From Vagococcus acidifermentans (lineage in GTDB: Bacteria; Bacillota; Bacilli; Lactobacillales; Vagococcaceae), in assembly GCF_003987655.1 (NCBI RefSeq), contig NZ_NGKC01000009.1, positions 1 through 64,000 of the forward strand: DNA of 64,000 nt, in the 5' to 3' direction. Below the pieces are notes generated by a model. That model saw only the letters and a program-made list of their open reading frames with translations. It made no database searches and had not been told where the DNA came from. A program made the translations under genes and the position numbers. This document shows positions 63,578 to 64,000 of the stretch, in pieces (the first letter of the stretch is position 1; every line of letters begins with the position of its first letter).

Positions 63578-64000
63578 ATGAAACACTTGTTGAAAACCGG
63601 CGAGCGCATCGACCAGCTTTATGCCAGCGATATCCAAATCATCCAGAGCAAAGATGTCTTTTCATTCTCTTTGGACGCTGTCCTGCTGGCGGATTTTGCG
63701 CGAGTGCCCAGGCGCGGACGTGTCGTTGATTTATGTGCAGGCAATGGCGCGGTCGGCCTTTTTGTGAGTAAAAAAACCGAAGCTGAAATCATCGGCATTG
63801 AACTGCAGGAAAAGCTGGCGGACATGGCTCAACGGAGCGTCCAATTGAATCATCTTGAACACCAAGTCGTCATGCACAATCTGGATGTAGCAGAGACGTT
63901 TTCGGTCGTGCCGCACGACTCGGCGGATATGGTCGTCTGCAATCCGCCTTATTTTAAACACTTGCCTGCAAACAAAACAAATCCGAATGACTATCTGGCT
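63578..64000 (+). CDS. tRNA1(Val) A37 N6-methyltransferase-like protein, N-terminal part
   Basis: The frame opens at an ATG at 63578, after GAAGGAAG, and stays open to the window edge (141 codons seen). It begins MKHLLKTGERIDQLYASDI and has the SAM-binding VVDLCAGNGAVGLF (~46-59) and the catalytic NPPYF (~124-128), as in TrmN6/YabB-type enzymes that modify A37 in tRNA1(Val). The end lies outside the window. Confidence 0.88.
   Translation, partial: MKHLLKTGERIDQLYASDIQIIQSKDVFSFSLDAVLLADFARVPRRGRVVDLCAGNGAVGLFVSKKTEAEIIGIELQEKLADMAQRSVQLNHLEHQVVMHNLDVAETFSVVPHDSADMVVCNPPYFKHLPANKTNPNDYLA

Overview
The window looks like chromosome from a low- to mid-GC Firmicute of the order Lactobacillales, probably Enterococcaceae or Carnobacteriaceae. 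The evidence is the set of Firmicutes-type orthologues (RelQ, SpxH, CoiA, Rex, RNase J2, NrnA, YtoI-like, ABC-F, LuxS, FruRKA), CIRCE control of groESL, SD-rich starts and the gene order. The genus cannot be fixed from sequence alone. No rRNA, tRNA, CRISPR array or phage was seen.

Bases 1-4330 are an accessory edge made of mobile-element debris. It holds two IS66-type accessory-gene sets in opposite orientation, a broken IS66 tnpC, a truncated IS3-type orfB and a frameshifted ISL3-type fragment. Between them lies an AT-rich piece of foreign DNA: an MFS exporter gene preceded, with translational overlap, by the last ~55 codons of a radical-SAM/SPASM maturase. This looks like the stump of a peptide (RiPP) biosynthesis cluster cut by an IS.

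From 4.3 kb the content is core-like. A leftward operon encodes MgtE, an RluA-type pseudouridine synthase, NAD kinase and RelQ, facing CYTH and SpxH genes. Then come PepF and CoiA (left), QueG (right), a PpaX-like HAD phosphatase, Ndk, a sugar O-acetyltransferase, an alpha/beta hydrolase, HIT and GNAT proteins, two orphan small ORFs, a HisJ-type PHP phosphatase, an orphan membrane-anchored protein, CIRCE-groES-groEL, a CPBP protease, Rex, an ABC-F ATPase, an ABC transporter with its two-component system, NrnA, a YtoI-like CBS regulator, RNase J2-DapA-Asd and LuxS.

From 39 kb onward there are two small membrane proteins, the fructose operon fruR-fruK-fruA with a helically phased repeat array upstream, a frameshifted acyltransferase gene, a rifamycin ADP-ribosyltransferase (arr), a 57-residue membrane peptide, a lipoprotein, a TauE/SafE permease, a MutS2-like ATPase without Smr domain, an ABC exporter, NUDIX and HD hydrolases, a SWIM-SNF2 helicase directly behind sbcD-sbcC, a secreted C39-like protease, a PlsC-type acyltransferase and the start of a TrmN6-like methyltransferase.

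The non-coding element most worth follow-up is at 50.33-50.58 kb: a consensus leftward promoter, a long imperfect hairpin with an AGGAGG apical loop, a possible 17-codon leader ORF and a strong terminator, all just upstream of the MutS2-like gene.
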